From positions 1 to 48,463 of the forward strand of contig JACRCZ010000045.1 in NCBI GenBank assembly GCA_016218765.1: 48,463 nucleotides of DNA, written 5' to 3'. The notes below the pieces were generated by a model. The model did not search any database, was not told the origin of the DNA, and was given only the letters and a program-made list of their open reading frames with translations. Positions within the stretch are counted from its first letter, which is position 1. Each line of letters starts with the position of its first letter. Below, in pieces: positions 16,171 through 24,878 of the stretch. This DNA is from Deltaproteobacteria bacterium. Lineage in GTDB: Bacteria; Myxococcota_A; Polyangia; DRWM01; JAAZOP01. A program made the position numbers and the translations under genes.

Positions 16171-18137
16171 CCAGGATACCACGCACCGTCACGGCGGCCA
16201 TCGCCGCCCTCCTCCTGGCGGCACCGGCGTCCGCACGCGCCCAGGCGGAGACCGATCTCTCGGCAGCCGAAATCGACGCCCTGCTCGCAAGACTCGCCGA
16301 TCCTGGCGACCTGAACGTCCGCTCCGCAGCCCTGGTCGCCCTCCTCGAGGCCCAGGCCGGCGTCCTGCCGCTCCTCACCGACCGCCTCTTCCGACCCAAC
16401 GGCATCACCGCGGGCCTGCAACAACGCCTCCTCGAGGACTACGTCCGCCGCCTGCCGGCCGAGCTGCCCGCGGAAAGCCCCGTGCCCCGCCGCACCTCCC
16501 TGGCCCCCCTCCTCCACCTGCTCGTGCTCTCGCCGCACGAGACCTACCGCGAATCATGGGCCGCCGCCCTGCAGGCCGTGGGTCTGCTGGCCGCCCTGGA
16601 CGCAATCGACACCAACGACGCCTTGATGGAAGCGATCCGCTTCGTGTCGCGCTACGACGGGGCCTACGCCCGCGCCGTGGGACTCCTCGTCCGCGCCAAG
16701 GGCGACCGCGCCATCCCCGCGCTCGTCCTCTCCCGCAAAATCCAGGACGGGAACGTCAAGAGCTTCGTCGCCGATCAGCTCGCTCGCATGGGCAAGGAAC
16801 GCGCACCCCTCATGGCCCAGGTCAACGACGATCAGCTCCTCGCCGACATCCTGCGGGCCATCGCCGAGGTCCGCGACTCCGAAGGCGTCAACGTCATGCT
16901 CTCCTTCATCAACTCCGACCGGCCGTTCGTCCGCCAGGCGGCTCGCGAATCGCTGCTCCTCTACGAACGCAACGCGATCTGGCCGGTGCGCAAGGCCTAC
17001 GAGGACATCACCGGCGAGCGCGCCGAGACGGGATGGGACTGGCGGGAAACCATGGACCGCCTCTTCGCCGCTCAGGACGCCGCTCGCCTCGAACCCCTCG
17101 ACCGCCTCCTCTCCCGCGGACTCGCCGCCGCCGCAGACGCGCGGTTCGAGGAAATGGACTCGGCCTTCGGCTCGATCCTCGGCCGCGAGCCGAAGTACCC
17201 GCGACGCGCCGAGATGGTGCGGGGACTCCTCGCCTACGGCGAACAACTGCTGTCGTCGGGCGACGTGCTCGAGGCACGACGGGTGCTCCGCCTCGCGGGA
17301 TACCTCGTCCCCGAAGGCGACGCGCGGGCCGCCCGAATCGCCGCGCACCTCGCCTACCTCGAAGGACTCCGACGACGCGACCTGGGCTTCCCAGACGCCG
17401 AACCCTTCCGCGAAGCCGCTCGCCTCGATCCCGCCTACGCCAAGCTCGTCGCCGCCAGGGGCGATCTCGCCGACGCTCCCCCCGAACCCGTCCCCTCCAC
17501 CGCCGGCCAGCCCGCCCTGAGTCCGTCGAAGGGCCCACCGCCCCACCGCTCCACCGCTCCACCACTCCACCGCTCGCCGCCCGACGCCGACCGTTCGTCG
17601 ACCGGGCGCATCGCCGTCGCAGCGGGCATCGTGCTCACCGCAATCGCCGGCCTCTTCCTGCTGATCTCCTCGGGACGGCTGCCGGGCAGGTTGTTCGGGG
17701 CAAAGGGGACGCGGGAGAGACCGCAGCCTGAAGGGCGCAGTCCCGCCCCGGAAGAGCAGCGGGTCCCCGGCGGCATGGGCCGGCAGGGCTTGCCCGCGAC
17801 ACCCGCACGAGACGCCGAGGATCCTCCGCCGGCAGGGCCCTCTCCCGACCAGCGGCAGTCCTCTTCCCCGGTAGGGGCGCCACGCAGCTCGCCGGAGCCG
17901 CAGGCGGAGGCGGGCGAGTGCGCCCGCGAGGTTGGCCGAATCATGGACGTGGCCGTGGGCGAGCTCCACGCCGACCCCGCGCCCGCCGAACAGCCCCCGG
18001 CCCCGGATCCGTACGCACGCATCGCGGCCGCCCTGGCCCGGATCCGCACGGATGTGCCCGGAGAGGAGCCGGCCGGCGAGGACGGCACGGAAACGCGACG
18101 GGACCGACGACCAGACGGAAGGGAAGGTGGCTCCTAG
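16167..18137 (+). CDS. HEAT/TPR-repeat protein with signal peptide and one membrane helix
   Basis: 656 aa. Signal peptide 1-26 ([18 protein letters not shown]). Residues ~110-280 are helical HEAT-like repeats ([40 protein letters not shown]). Residues ~310-430 look like TPR-type helices ending [21 protein letters not shown] Pro/Ser linker (436-480) is encoded by dispersed repeats. One membrane helix follows at 481-501 ([17 protein letters not shown]), then a ~155-residue Pro/Glu-rich tail. The predicted topology puts the repeats outside and the tail in the cytoplasm. Coupled to acyP upstream and abutting the STAND gene downstream. Function not known; repeats suggest protein binding. Confidence 0.8.
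   Translation: MTRIPRTVTAAIAALLLAAPASARAQAETDLSAAEIDALLARLADPGDLNVRSAALVALLEAQAGVLPLLTDRLFRPNGITAGLQQRLLEDYVRRLPAELPAESPVPRRTSLAPLLHLLVLSPHETYRESWAAALQAVGLLAALDAIDTNDALMEAIRFVSRYDGAYARAVGLLVRAKGDRAIPALVLSRKIQDGNVKSFVADQLARMGKERAPLMAQVNDDQLLADILRAIAEVRDSEGVNVMLSFINSDRPFVRQAARESLLLYERNAIWPVRKAYEDITGERAETGWDWRETMDRLFAAQDAARLEPLDRLLSRGLAAAADARFEEMDSAFGSILGREPKYPRRAEMVRGLLAYGEQLLSSGDVLEARRVLRLAGYLVPEGDARAARIAAHLAYLEGLRRRDLGFPDAEPFREAARLDPAYAKLVAARGDLADAPPEPVPSTAGQPALSPSKGPPPHRSTAPPLHRSPPDADRSSTGRIAVAAGIVLTAIAGLFLLISSGRLPGRLFGAKGTRERPQPEGRSPAPEEQRVPGGMGRQGLPATPARDAEDPPPAGPSPDQRQSSSPVGAPRSSPEPQAEAGECAREVGRIMDVAVGELHADPAPAEQPPAPDPYARIAAALARIRTDVPGEEPAGEDGTETRRDRRPDGREGGS
17505..17576 (+). repeat. Dispersed repeats forming the linker of the HEAT protein
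   Basis: 17505-17535 carries the GCCCTGAGTCCGTCGAAGGG element, a copy of the family also found at 26434-26467 and 28012-28037. It is followed by a 10-bp tandem array built on CCACCGCTCCACCACTCC up to 17576. Together they encode the [18 protein letters not shown] linker just before the membrane helix. Both are normally intergenic element types; here they read through in frame. Confidence 0.7.
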
Positions 18138-21047
18138 ATGGCGGACTACCGTCCGATCGGGGAACAGCCGTACGGCGTCGCAGGACCCGTCAGCGACGCC
18201 AGGATGTGGTTCGGCCGCGAGGACCTCCTCGAGTTCCTGCGCGAGGAGCTGGTTCGCCCGCCGGAGCTCGGCGGCGCGGCGCTCGTCGTGGTGTGGGGCG
18301 CGCGCGGCATCGGGAAATCATCGCTCCTGGCGCGCATCGCCGGCGGCACGTTCGGGGCCAAGGCCTTCCCCATCGCGATCGACCTGGAACGCGAGCCGCG
18401 GCCGAGCGGCTCCGCGGGCTTCTGGCGCATGCTGGGCCAACGGGCCGTGGCACGGCTGCGGGCGGCAGGTCTCGCCACGGGACAGCTCGAGAGCGAAATC
18501 CCGGGCGAACGCGATCGGGCGCCCAACGAGCGGTTCCGGAAATTCCTCCAGGGGCTGTGCGGGGTGCTCGGCCCCGCCCGCCCGGTCTACGTCCTCGACG
18601 GCTACGAGGTCCTGGAACGCTGGGTCCACGCCGGAATCGTCGGCATCGACATCATCGACGGCCTGGCAGGCATCCTCGACGCCAACCTGCCCGTGTCGCT
18701 CCTGTTCGCCGGAGCGTTCCGCATGGATCAGCGCGACCCGGAAACGTGGGGCCGCCTCGGCGTCCGCGCCGTGCACCGCAAACTCTCCTTCCTCACCCCG
18801 GCCGAGGCGGAACGCCTCATCCGCGAGCCGGTCGCCGGCCGCATCGAATACGACGACGGCGTCGTCCCGGCCATCCTGCGGACCACCGCCTGCCACCCGC
18901 TCCTCGTTCAGGCCGTCTGCCGCGCCGTCGCCGAACGCCTCGTCGACGAACAACGCAACCTGTGCACCCGCGAGGACCTGGAAGAGGCGCTCGACGCGGC
19001 CGACGACGAGGAAGGTGCGCTCCCGCTCTTCGTCTCGTGGTGGCGCTCCCTCGGGTTCCTCGGCCGCGTCGTCACCTCCACCATCGCCTCGGAGCTCGAG
19101 GACGGCGACGGCTACGTCTCGCTGGAACAGGCCGAGAAGGCGCTCGCGGAGGATCGCGGCGAGCTCGCCGTGGCCGTCGATCGCGCCGGCCTCAAGGGCG
19201 CCCTCGACGCCCTGGTCGAATCGGAAGATCTCGAACGGGACACCGGCGGAGGCTACCGCTTCCGCGCCGACATCGTGCGGCGGTGGGTCGCCGACGCACA
19301 CCCGATCTGGGACGTGGCCCGATGCGTCGCGGACGAGCCCGAGGTCCCCGCTCGCCGCGGGGGGATGCGCCAGCGACTGCGACGACGACCGCTGCTCTGG
19401 TTCTGGGTCGCCGTCATGGCCGCGGGCATCGTCCTCCTCATCGTCCGCCTCTTCTTCCCGTCCCCGGACGAGCGCACGCCGGGAGCCGGCCCGGCCGTGG
19501 CCGCAGGAACCACCTTCTCGTCGGGATGGCGCCTCGGACCCGACCTCGCGCCCCACCCCGCACGCCCGGAAGATGCCGCGACCCTGCGCGCCGAAGACGG
19601 GAGGCTGGCGGCATTCGCCACCCGCGACGACGGCGAGCGCCTCGACGTCACCGTCACCTGGCCCACCGGCGTCCCGGGCCCGGCCGCCGGCTGGCTGGAC
19701 GCCCTGCGGCATCCCGAGGAATCGTGGCTCTGGGGCCTCGCACCCGAGCTGGCGCCCGACCCGACCTGGCTCGCCGGCGCCGACGAACGCTGGGCCGACG
19801 AGCCGCCCGCAGGCGCCATGCCACCCTGGCTGGGAGCCCTCCTCGCTCCCGCGGCACGACTGTCGGTCGAGTTCGAGAACGGCTATCCGGCACGGGTCAG
19901 GACGATCGACCGCACCGGATGGACGAGACAGGAATGGTGCGTCACGCCCGACGGCTGGGAGCGGTGCACGGACGACGGCTCGGCCGTGCGGCGCATCGCG
20001 TTCGATTTCACCGCCCACGGGAAGTCGAAGACGCCCCTGCTGACGCGGGTGCGGTTCCTCGACGCGGCCGGCGAACCCGCCGCGGATCGGCTGGGGCGAA
20101 GCGAGCTGGAGCTCCTGTACCGCGACGTCGACCCGGACCCCCGGGGCGAGGATTGGGAGGTGGAGGTCGCCATCACGGCGTTCCTCCGCGCACGCCCGAC
20201 CGCCGCGGGCCCGGCCCCGTTCGCACCGCCGCCGGGTTGGCAGGGCTTCGGAACCGGCGGCGTCGCCCTCTCCGGCGACCGCTCGTTCACCTTCTACTAC
20301 CGCGAGGACCGCGGCGTGGGACGCCGCGGCGGCGAGATCGCCGCCGTCCAGTCGCGCGACCACGTCGGCCGCGCCACCGGCCTCGGCTTCGCCTGGGGAC
20401 CGGCCGTCCAGACGATCTTCTTCACCCGCCAGGCCTCCTCCGAAGCCGCGTTCTTCGTCGGCGTGGACGGCCTGCCCGCCGCCGACGCCGCCGGCGCCAC
20501 GGGCTACGTCGAGGAACGCACCCCCGAGGGCGTCCGGACCCGCCTCGTCTTCCTCGGTCCCGACGGCAAGTGCGCCGCGGGCGAACGGCTGGAAGGAACC
20601 GCGCACGTCTCGTACTGCGAAATCAAGCTCGACGGCGTGGCGGATCCCGCCCTCGCACCACCGGCCGACGCGGTGGGCCGCCTCGCCGGCGCCGCGGCCA
20701 TCCTCTACGGGGCGCCCGCCGGTCCGGCGCCCAACGCACAAGGCGTGGCTCGAGCGTCGGTGCGCGACCTGGGCGCCGCCACGCCGCCGTGCGAGCGCCT
20801 CCTGTCCGTGCAGCACCACGACCCGGCGGGTGTCCTGGCCGTCCCGGCCGCAGGCCCGTACTCGGGCAGCGCCTCGACGCGCCTGGCCGTGCGCTTCTCG
20901 GAAGGGCGACTCGCGGACATCGTCCGCACCGACTGCGCCGACGGCCCGTGCGCCCAGCGCGACGTCCTGGACGAAACCTGGTCGTGCGGCACGACGGGCT
21001 GCTACCTCTCCAACGTGCCCCTCTCCTGCGGCGACACCGCTCCGTAG
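18138..21047 (+). CDS. STAND-like (AAA_16/NACHT-type) ATPase with membrane helix and external domain
   Basis: 969 aa, ATG directly after the HEAT stop, with GGAAGG upstream. Residues ~20-400 form a STAND-type NTPase: MWFGREDLLEFLREEL, Walker A GARGIGKS (54-61), Walker B VYVLDGYEVLE (150-160), then winged-helix-like helices (GLKGALDALVESEDLERD). A basic stretch (RQRLRRRPLL) precedes a single membrane helix at 419-440. The remaining ~530 residues are extracytoplasmic, beta-rich and Cys-containing (CDGPCAQRD-like and GTTGCYLSNVPLSCGD near the end), with no family I recognise. Topology is the mirror of the upstream protein, so the two may form a transmembrane signalling pair. Confidence 0.8.
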   Translation: MADYRPIGEQPYGVAGPVSDARMWFGREDLLEFLREELVRPPELGGAALVVVWGARGIGKSSLLARIAGGTFGAKAFPIAIDLEREPRPSGSAGFWRMLGQRAVARLRAAGLATGQLESEIPGERDRAPNERFRKFLQGLCGVLGPARPVYVLDGYEVLERWVHAGIVGIDIIDGLAGILDANLPVSLLFAGAFRMDQRDPETWGRLGVRAVHRKLSFLTPAEAERLIREPVAGRIEYDDGVVPAILRTTACHPLLVQAVCRAVAERLVDEQRNLCTREDLEEALDAADDEEGALPLFVSWWRSLGFLGRVVTSTIASELEDGDGYVSLEQAEKALAEDRGELAVAVDRAGLKGALDALVESEDLERDTGGGYRFRADIVRRWVADAHPIWDVARCVADEPEVPARRGGMRQRLRRRPLLWFWVAVMAAGIVLLIVRLFFPSPDERTPGAGPAVAAGTTFSSGWRLGPDLAPHPARPEDAATLRAEDGRLAAFATRDDGERLDVTVTWPTGVPGPAAGWLDALRHPEESWLWGLAPELAPDPTWLAGADERWADEPPAGAMPPWLGALLAPAARLSVEFENGYPARVRTIDRTGWTRQEWCVTPDGWERCTDDGSAVRRIAFDFTAHGKSKTPLLTRVRFLDAAGEPAADRLGRSELELLYRDVDPDPRGEDWEVEVAITAFLRARPTAAGPAPFAPPPGWQGFGTGGVALSGDRSFTFYYREDRGVGRRGGEIAAVQSRDHVGRATGLGFAWGPAVQTIFFTRQASSEAAFFVGVDGLPAADAAGATGYVEERTPEGVRTRLVFLGPDGKCAAGERLEGTAHVSYCEIKLDGVADPALAPPADAVGRLAGAAAILYGAPAGPAPNAQGVARASVRDLGAATPPCERLLSVQHHDPAGVLAVPAAGPYSGSASTRLAVRFSEGRLADIVRTDCADGPCAQRDVLDETWSCGTTGCYLSNVPLSCGDTAP

Positions 21048-21091
21048 CCCTGCCGTTGCGCGCCCAACGGGTCCTGCCTATAGTCGACGCG

Positions 21092-21697
21092 ATGACGGCG
21101 GCGACGGCCCGGAAGCGAGCGACGTACCAGGATGTCCTGGATGCGCCGCCCCACATGGTGGCCGAGGTGCTCGACGGGGTACTCCACCTGCATCCGCGCC
21201 CTGCGTTCCCGCATGCACTCGCACACTCCGCCCTCGGCGGGCAGCTCGGCCAGGCGTTCTGGTGGGGTCGCGGCGGCCCGGGGGGATGGATCATCCTCGA
21301 CGAACCGGAGCTGCACCTCGGACCGGAACCGGACATCGTCGTCCCGGACCTGGCGGGCTGGCGGAATGAGCGCATGCCGGTGGTACCGCGCGCGGCGTTC
21401 GTCACGCTGCCGCCCGACTGGGCGTGCGAGGTGATCTCTCCTTCCACGGCCGACGTGGACCGCGCCGAGAAGGTCCCGATCTACGCTCGGGAACACGTGG
21501 CCCACGTCTGGCTGCTCGATCCGCTCCTGCGCACCCTCGAGATCCTCCGCCTCGACGGCGCGACCTACCGGCTCGTCGGGACGTGGCGCGGCGACGCGAA
21601 GGTGCGTGCCGAACCGTTCGACGCGATCGAGCTGGACCTGGCCGTCCTGTGGGCCAGGGTCGAGCCGGAGGCGGCACGCGAGCCGGAGCGGAAGTAG
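21092..21697 (+). CDS. Uma2 family (DUF820) PD-(D/E)xK-fold protein
   Basis: 201 aa. Conserved elements: MVAEVLDGVLHLHPRP (E25), EPDIVVPDLAGWR (D81), WACEVISPSTADVDRAEKV (E113, K127), then YAREHVAHVWLLDP. These are the active-site acidic and lysine residues of the restriction-endonuclease-like Uma2 fold. Uma2 proteins are numerous in cyanobacteria and Myxococcota; their cellular role is still unclear, with DNA cleavage suggested by the fold. It begins 44 nt after the STAND gene and may be co-transcribed, though it is also commonly found alone. Confidence 0.92.
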   Translation: MTAATARKRATYQDVLDAPPHMVAEVLDGVLHLHPRPAFPHALAHSALGGQLGQAFWWGRGGPGGWIILDEPELHLGPEPDIVVPDLAGWRNERMPVVPRAAFVTLPPDWACEVISPSTADVDRAEKVPIYAREHVAHVWLLDPLLRTLEILRLDGATYRLVGTWRGDAKVRAEPFDAIELDLAVLWARVEPEAAREPERK

Positions 21698-21816
21698 CCA
21701 GCTGCAGCGGTGGACGGCCACGGCGGGTGGTACACGGCGCGCGCGGCCGTATCCGCCGCGGCGATGCTCGACGCGTGCTCCGGGGGGCAACGTCGCGCCG
21801 TCTGCCGCCGCGGCAC

Positions 21817-22242
21817 CTACAACAATTCCGCGATCCCGGCGGCGTACTGGATGACCAGCGTGTCGTGTTCCAGGAAGTCCGCACCCAGGAGTCCGTCCAC
21901 GTGGCTCTCGGGGGCGAAGTCGTGGCACGCGACTTCGAAATCCGTTCGCTCAATCCCCAACGCGACAAACGAAGCGGTTCGAACGGTGTAGCCCTCTTCG
22001 TAGCCGAGCGCCGAGAACACCCGTGAGCGTCAAACCGCGTCGCGGGCCGAGAAGCCGAGCCGCTCCGCGATATCCGTCGCGATCATGGTCGTCGTTGTCC
22101 CGGTGTCCAGGACGAACCGGAAGTTGTCGCTGCGGCCACGGGGGCCGCGCAGCACCACCGGCACGAGGATCAGCGTCCGTCCCGGGCGGAAGCGGACGAT
22201 CCGGCTACCGCAGCGCTCCGACGAATCCGATGAACTCCCCAC
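21817..22242 (-). pseudogene. Retropepsin-like aspartyl protease split by an in-frame TGA
   Basis: From a GTG at 22242 (GGAG, 6-nt spacing) the frame reads VRFRPGRTLILVPVV, the catalytic FVLDTGTTTTMIA, then ERLGFSARDAV and a TGA at 22032-22030. The same frame continues RSRVFSALGYEEGY, with GIERTDFEV, VDGLLGADFLEHDTLVI and stop at 21817. Both halves belong to one single-domain retroviral-type aspartic protease (DTG motif, then the hydrophobic GLLGADFL core). Only one codon is affected; CGA (Arg) to TGA would explain it. The choice is between recent inactivation, sequencing error and readthrough. Confidence 0.75.
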
Positions 22243-22441
22243 AGGGCTCTCCGACGAACCAGATCGCGATGTCGCCCGGAACAGCGGGAAGCAAGGCGTG
22301 AGCCTCGTGTCGGTCCGGGGTGTGGACCACCACGACACCCTCCAAGACGCCGTTGCAGGGATCGAGCCGATGGTCCGTCACGACCACCCACTCTCCGGGG
22401 TAGGCCCGCTCGATTTCGTCCCGGGTCATCCGCGATGCCAT
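22205..22441 (-). CDS. Small conserved protein paired with the aspartyl protease
   Basis: 78 aa. Begins MASRMTRDEIERAYPGEWV and contains HTPDRHEAHALLP and AIWFVGEPCGEFIG. I recall this YPGEW-type small protein as a frequent upstream neighbour of retropepsin-like protease genes in many bacteria, often overlapping them as here (38 nt). Function unknown. The start could also be the ATG four codons later; neither has a strong ribosome site. Unlike the protease, it has no internal stop. Confidence 0.7.
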   Translation of the reverse strand: MASRMTRDEIERAYPGEWVVVTDHRLDPCNGVLEGVVVVHTPDRHEAHALLPAVPGDIAIWFVGEPCGEFIGFVGALR

Positions 22442-22763
22442 CTGCCGGATGCTAGCGCTCACCCTGCAAGTGGTCAATTTCGACGCGCCGCGACGGAAAG
22501 CGGACGAACCGGCGAGTTGCCCCGACGCCGCCCCGATCGCGAGGTGTGGTCCCGCAGCAACGCACCCTGCGAGTTCCGTAACCACCGATTCGCAATTCCC
22601 CGCGGACAAGGCCGCCGCCATCAGGGCCTTTCGCGCGTCACAACTTCCGCCGGGTCGCGGGGATTTCCAGCCGGACACGTCGAGCGCCAGACCGTGGCAC
22701 GAAAGCCGCTCCATCGCAGCGCCGGACGCGAGTTGAAAGTACGGGCATGGAGGGAGACGAAGC
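22442..22763. other. Divergent intergenic region
   Basis: 322 nt between the small minus-strand gene and the secreted Pro-rich protein. I see no convincing gene. It contains a possible sigma54 promoter for the plus-strand gene and otherwise nothing I can name. Confidence 0.5.
22695..22710 (+). promoter_or_regulatory. Candidate sigma54 (RpoN) promoter
   Basis: TGGCACGAAAGCCGCT contains a perfect -24 element (TGGCACG) and the invariant GG-N10-GC spacing; the -12 element is CCGCT instead of TTGCT. It ends 54 nt before the ATG at 22764. No enhancer-binding protein gene is nearby. Confidence 0.35.
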
Positions 22764-23774
22764 ATGAAGTCCTACACCGCCGTGGCCGCAACGCTCGCCG
22801 TGATCTGCTCCCCACAAGCCGCCGGCGCCTCCGAAATCGCCGCGCCGGCCGAGGCGACCGTGGTCGTGACGCCCATCCCGACGCTGGTCGTGGAAGGCGG
22901 AACCCCGGCCGGGTCGGCCGCGGTGCCGGGGACCGGCGGGACGCTCGCCGTCCCGGCCGTGGTCGCCCCGCCCGCAGCGCCGGCCGGGACGTCGACCATC
23001 GTCGCTCCCGTGCCCGGCCCCACGACCGTCATCGATACCCCGGGCTCGTCCACCGTGACCGTCACCTGCCCACCAACGCAGATCGTGGTCATCCCTCCTC
23101 CGCCGCCCCCGGTGGTCGTGACAACCCCGCCGCCCGTGATCGTGGCGCCGCCGCAATCCTGCCCCGCCTGCCCCGCCCCGCCCCCGCCCGCACCACCCCC
23201 GCCCCCCGTCCCGACCACCGAGCTGCACTTCACCTCCAACGACGACGAGCAGTACGTCATCTCGATCTACCACGAGGATCCCGTGTGGGACTACGAAGCC
23301 CAGTGCTTGACGCCCTGCGTCCTGCACGTGCCCGACGGGACGTACGAGTTCATGGCCGGAGGACACCGCACCTTCCAGGTCTACGCCGTCGGCGGCGTGC
23401 AGTACTGGGTCGTCGAGGACAACGCCCAGGGCGGGATCGTGCTGGGCTCGATCATGACCGGCATCGGCGGAATCGTGGGCTTCGCCGCGGCCATCGCGCT
23501 CGACCTCGACGAGCACAGCTACGACAGCTACCGCTACGACAGCAGCGATCCGGGCTACAATGAGACGGCCGCCGCCATGACCGGTGCCGGCTTCGGCACC
23601 GCCCTCCTGGGCCTCACCATCTGGATCCTCTCCTACGGCATGGCCGAACAGGTCCGGCCGAACGACGGATACTTCGCCGTCGGCGAACGCGTGAGCTTCC
23701 TGCCGACACTCTTCCCGCAGCAGGACGCCGCCGGCAACGACCGCCTGGCTCTCGGCCTGTCCCTGCGGTTCTAG
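22764..23774 (+). CDS. Secreted Pro/Val-rich protein with two C-terminal hydrophobic helices
   Basis: 336 aa; GGAGGGAG upstream of ATG. Signal peptide (AVAATLAVICSPQAAGASE). Residues ~25-155 are low-complexity Val/Pro/Thr with a polyproline core (VVIPPPPPPVVV) and a CPACPAP motif. Residues ~155-215 look globular and resemble a PEGA-type beta domain (ELHFTSNDDEQYVISIYHED, then CVLHVPDGTYEF). Two hydrophobic segments follow (GSIMTGIGGIVGFAAAIAL; GFGTALLGLTIWILSYGM) and a short beta-rich end. The layout resembles the smaller protein at 32674-33405. Cell-envelope location is likely; function unknown. Confidence 0.75.
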   Translation: MKSYTAVAATLAVICSPQAAGASEIAAPAEATVVVTPIPTLVVEGGTPAGSAAVPGTGGTLAVPAVVAPPAAPAGTSTIVAPVPGPTTVIDTPGSSTVTVTCPPTQIVVIPPPPPPVVVTTPPPVIVAPPQSCPACPAPPPPAPPPPPVPTTELHFTSNDDEQYVISIYHEDPVWDYEAQCLTPCVLHVPDGTYEFMAGGHRTFQVYAVGGVQYWVVEDNAQGGIVLGSIMTGIGGIVGFAAAIALDLDEHSYDSYRYDSSDPGYNETAAAMTGAGFGTALLGLTIWILSYGMAEQVRPNDGYFAVGERVSFLPTLFPQQDAAGNDRLALGLSLRF

Positions 23775-23780
23775 GCGTCC

Positions 23781-24860
23781 CTACTTCGGGCCCTGCTCCA
23801 GCAGCTCGGCCTGCCGCTGGAGGCGAAGGGCCTCGACCAGGTCGTCGATTTCGCCGTTCATGAACGACGGCAGGTTGTGGAAGTTGCGGTCCAGACGATG
23901 GTCCGTGATGCGGTCCTGCGGGAAGTTGTAGGTCCGGATCTTCTCCGAACGATCGCCGGAACGCACCATCGCCCGCCGCTCCGCCGTGCGCTCCGCCTGC
24001 TGCTTCTCGATCTCCAGCTCCATCAGCCGCGAACGCAGGATCTTCATCGCCTTGGCCTTGTTCTTGTGCTGCGAGCGCTCGTCCATGCAATGGACCATGA
24101 GACCCGTCGGCTTGTGCAACAGCCGGACCGCCGAGTTCGTCGTGTTGACCCCCTGCCCCCCAGGCCCGCCCGCCGCCGCGACGTGGATCTCCAGGTCCTT
24201 GTCCTCGATCCTCACGTCGACCTCGTCCGCCTCGGGCAACACCGCCACCGTGGCCGCCGACGTGTGGATGCGACCCTGCGCCTCCGTCACCGGCACCCGC
24301 TGCACCCGGTGCACCCCGCTTTCGAAACGCAGGTGCGAGTACACGTCCTTGCCCGAAATGGAGACGATCGCCTCCTTGATCCCGCCCCCCGACGACGACG
24401 ACAGGCTCATCGGCTCGATCTTCCACCGCTTCAGCTCGGCGTAACGCGTGTACAACCGCAACAGCTCCGCCGCGAACAGCGCCGCCTCCTCCCCGCCCGT
24501 CCCAGACCGCACCTCGAGGATGATGTTCTTGCCGTCCAGCGGATCCCGGGGCGTCAGGAGCACCTTCAGCCGCTCCTCCAGTCCGGCCCGCTCCCCCTCC
24601 AGCCGCACGACCTCCTCCTTCGCCATCTTGCGCATCTCGGGATCGGGGTCCTCGAGCAACGCACGGTTGTCCGCCACGTCCGCCTCGACCCTGCGCAAGC
24701 GGCCGAACACCTCCACGACCTCCGAGGCGTCCGAGCGCTCCTTGTTCAGCTCCTGCATGCGACGCGGATCGGCGAGCACCGCGGGGTCACAGAGCAGCTT
24801 CTCGATCTCCGCAAAGCGCTGCTCGATGCCCTGGAGCCGGGATCGGACCTTGTCGTCCAT
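23781..24860 (-). CDS. prfA: Peptide chain release factor 1
   Basis: 359 aa, normal length. Recognises UAA/UAG and triggers peptide release on the ribosome. The GGQ catalytic loop is present (AAGGPGGQGVNTTNSAVRL), and the PxT anticodon-like motif reads PVT in VQRVPVTEAQGRIHTSAA, identifying RF1 and not RF2. C-terminus SFMNGEIDDLVEALRL. Starts 18 nt after the DUF1385 gene. The methyltransferase gene prmC, which often follows, is not here; a convergent gene ends 6 nt away. Confidence 0.98.
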   Translation of the reverse strand: MDDKVRSRLQGIEQRFAEIEKLLCDPAVLADPRRMQELNKERSDASEVVEVFGRLRRVEADVADNRALLEDPDPEMRKMAKEEVVRLEGERAGLEERLKVLLTPRDPLDGKNIILEVRSGTGGEEAALFAAELLRLYTRYAELKRWKIEPMSLSSSSGGGIKEAIVSISGKDVYSHLRFESGVHRVQRVPVTEAQGRIHTSAATVAVLPEADEVDVRIEDKDLEIHVAAAGGPGGQGVNTTNSAVRLLHKPTGLMVHCMDERSQHKNKAKAMKILRSRLMELEIEKQQAERTAERRAMVRSGDRSEKIRTYNFPQDRITDHRLDRNFHNLPSFMNGEIDDLVEALRLQRQAELLEQGPK

Positions 24861-24878
24861 CGGGCAACCTCGCCGGGA

